From positions 1 through 58,458 of the forward strand of contig JAJBVT010000004.1 in NCBI GenBank assembly GCA_020859685.1: a DNA stretch of 58,458 nt, given 5' to 3'. Below are positions 58,391-58,458 of the stretch, in pieces. The notes under the pieces were generated by a model. That model had not been told where the DNA came from. It saw nothing but the letters and a program-made list of their open reading frames with translations, and did not search any database. The stretch comes from Rikenellaceae bacterium (GTDB lineage: Bacteria > Bacteroidota > Bacteroidia > Bacteroidales > Rikenellaceae). The translations under genes were made by a program, and so were the position numbers. Each line of letters starts with the position of its first letter. Position 1 is the stretch's first letter.

Positions 58391-58458
58391 ACTTACGGTT
58401 TCAGATTAATATAATTAATTATGTAACAATTTGTATTTTAACTACTTATGTATAGCAC

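Overview
The window looks like chromosome of a Bacteroidota (order Bacteroidales) bacterium with fairly high G+C, probably Rikenellaceae/Alistipes-like; the family assignment is inference. Support comes from a short-type ProRS, an IspG with the long central insertion, paired MutA/MutB subunits, an OmpP1/FadL porin, a TonB-dependent receptor with a carboxypeptidase-regulatory-like N-terminus, and many copies of the Bacteroidota sigma-A promoter (-33 TTG, -7 TAnnTTTG) in front of genes. Annotation was done by reading the sequence only; family names rest on motifs and remembered family knowledge, not on searches.

Layout. 0-12.4 kb: polyprenyl diphosphate synthase (5' end cut off by the window), EamA transporter, FadL-like porin, Tyr/Trp/Ser-rich lipoprotein, proS, a U32 protein, a minus-strand rpsP-rimM-mnmA-endonuclease/phosphatase cluster, and a divergent Hsp20 gene behind an exact sigma-54 promoter. 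12.7-22.45 kb: an A+T-rich island of about 9.7 kb integrated in tRNA-Arg(UCU). It has a 19-bp att core at both ends, paired 11-bp repeats (likely integrase arm sites) inside both ends, a tyrosine integrase, a four-gene replication operon (MerR/excisionase-like HTH, D5/SF3 helicase, small protein, VirE/BT4734-type prim-pol), a divergent regulator candidate, a frameshifted lipoprotein with a long structured leader, an AAA/DUF4143 ATPase under tandem palindromic operators, and two hypothetical proteins. No relaxase, capsid or other transfer gene is visible. 22.9-38 kb: nitronate monooxygenase, DEAD-box helicase plus cold-shock protein, a transglutaminase-like protein, nadE, an S9 peptidase, NUDIX/pyrE, SRPBCC protein, ispG, recG and a DUF3108 protein. 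38-58.4 kb: a coiled-coil membrane protein, two tandem paralogues, a NupG-type transporter, the TonB receptor, two overlapping glycosyltransferases, PBP1A, a UbiD-family decarboxylase, the mutA-mutB methylmalonyl-CoA mutase operon and an ITPase.

Main points of interest. (1) The island has unusually clear boundary architecture and several unexplained structured non-coding regions: a nested 119-nt hairpin leader, a promoter lying between 11-bp inverted repeats, and two large inverted repeats upstream of a gene of unknown function. (2) Several conserved housekeeping proteins carry large low-complexity additions: a 12-Cys metallothionein-like insert in MutA, a Gln-rich insert in Hsp20, an Ala/Glu tail on S16, a Ser/Gly insert in IspG and an Arg-rich insert in the DEAD helicase. 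(3) The sigma-54 promoter of hsp20 and several very short or absent 5' leaders are readable directly from the DNA.
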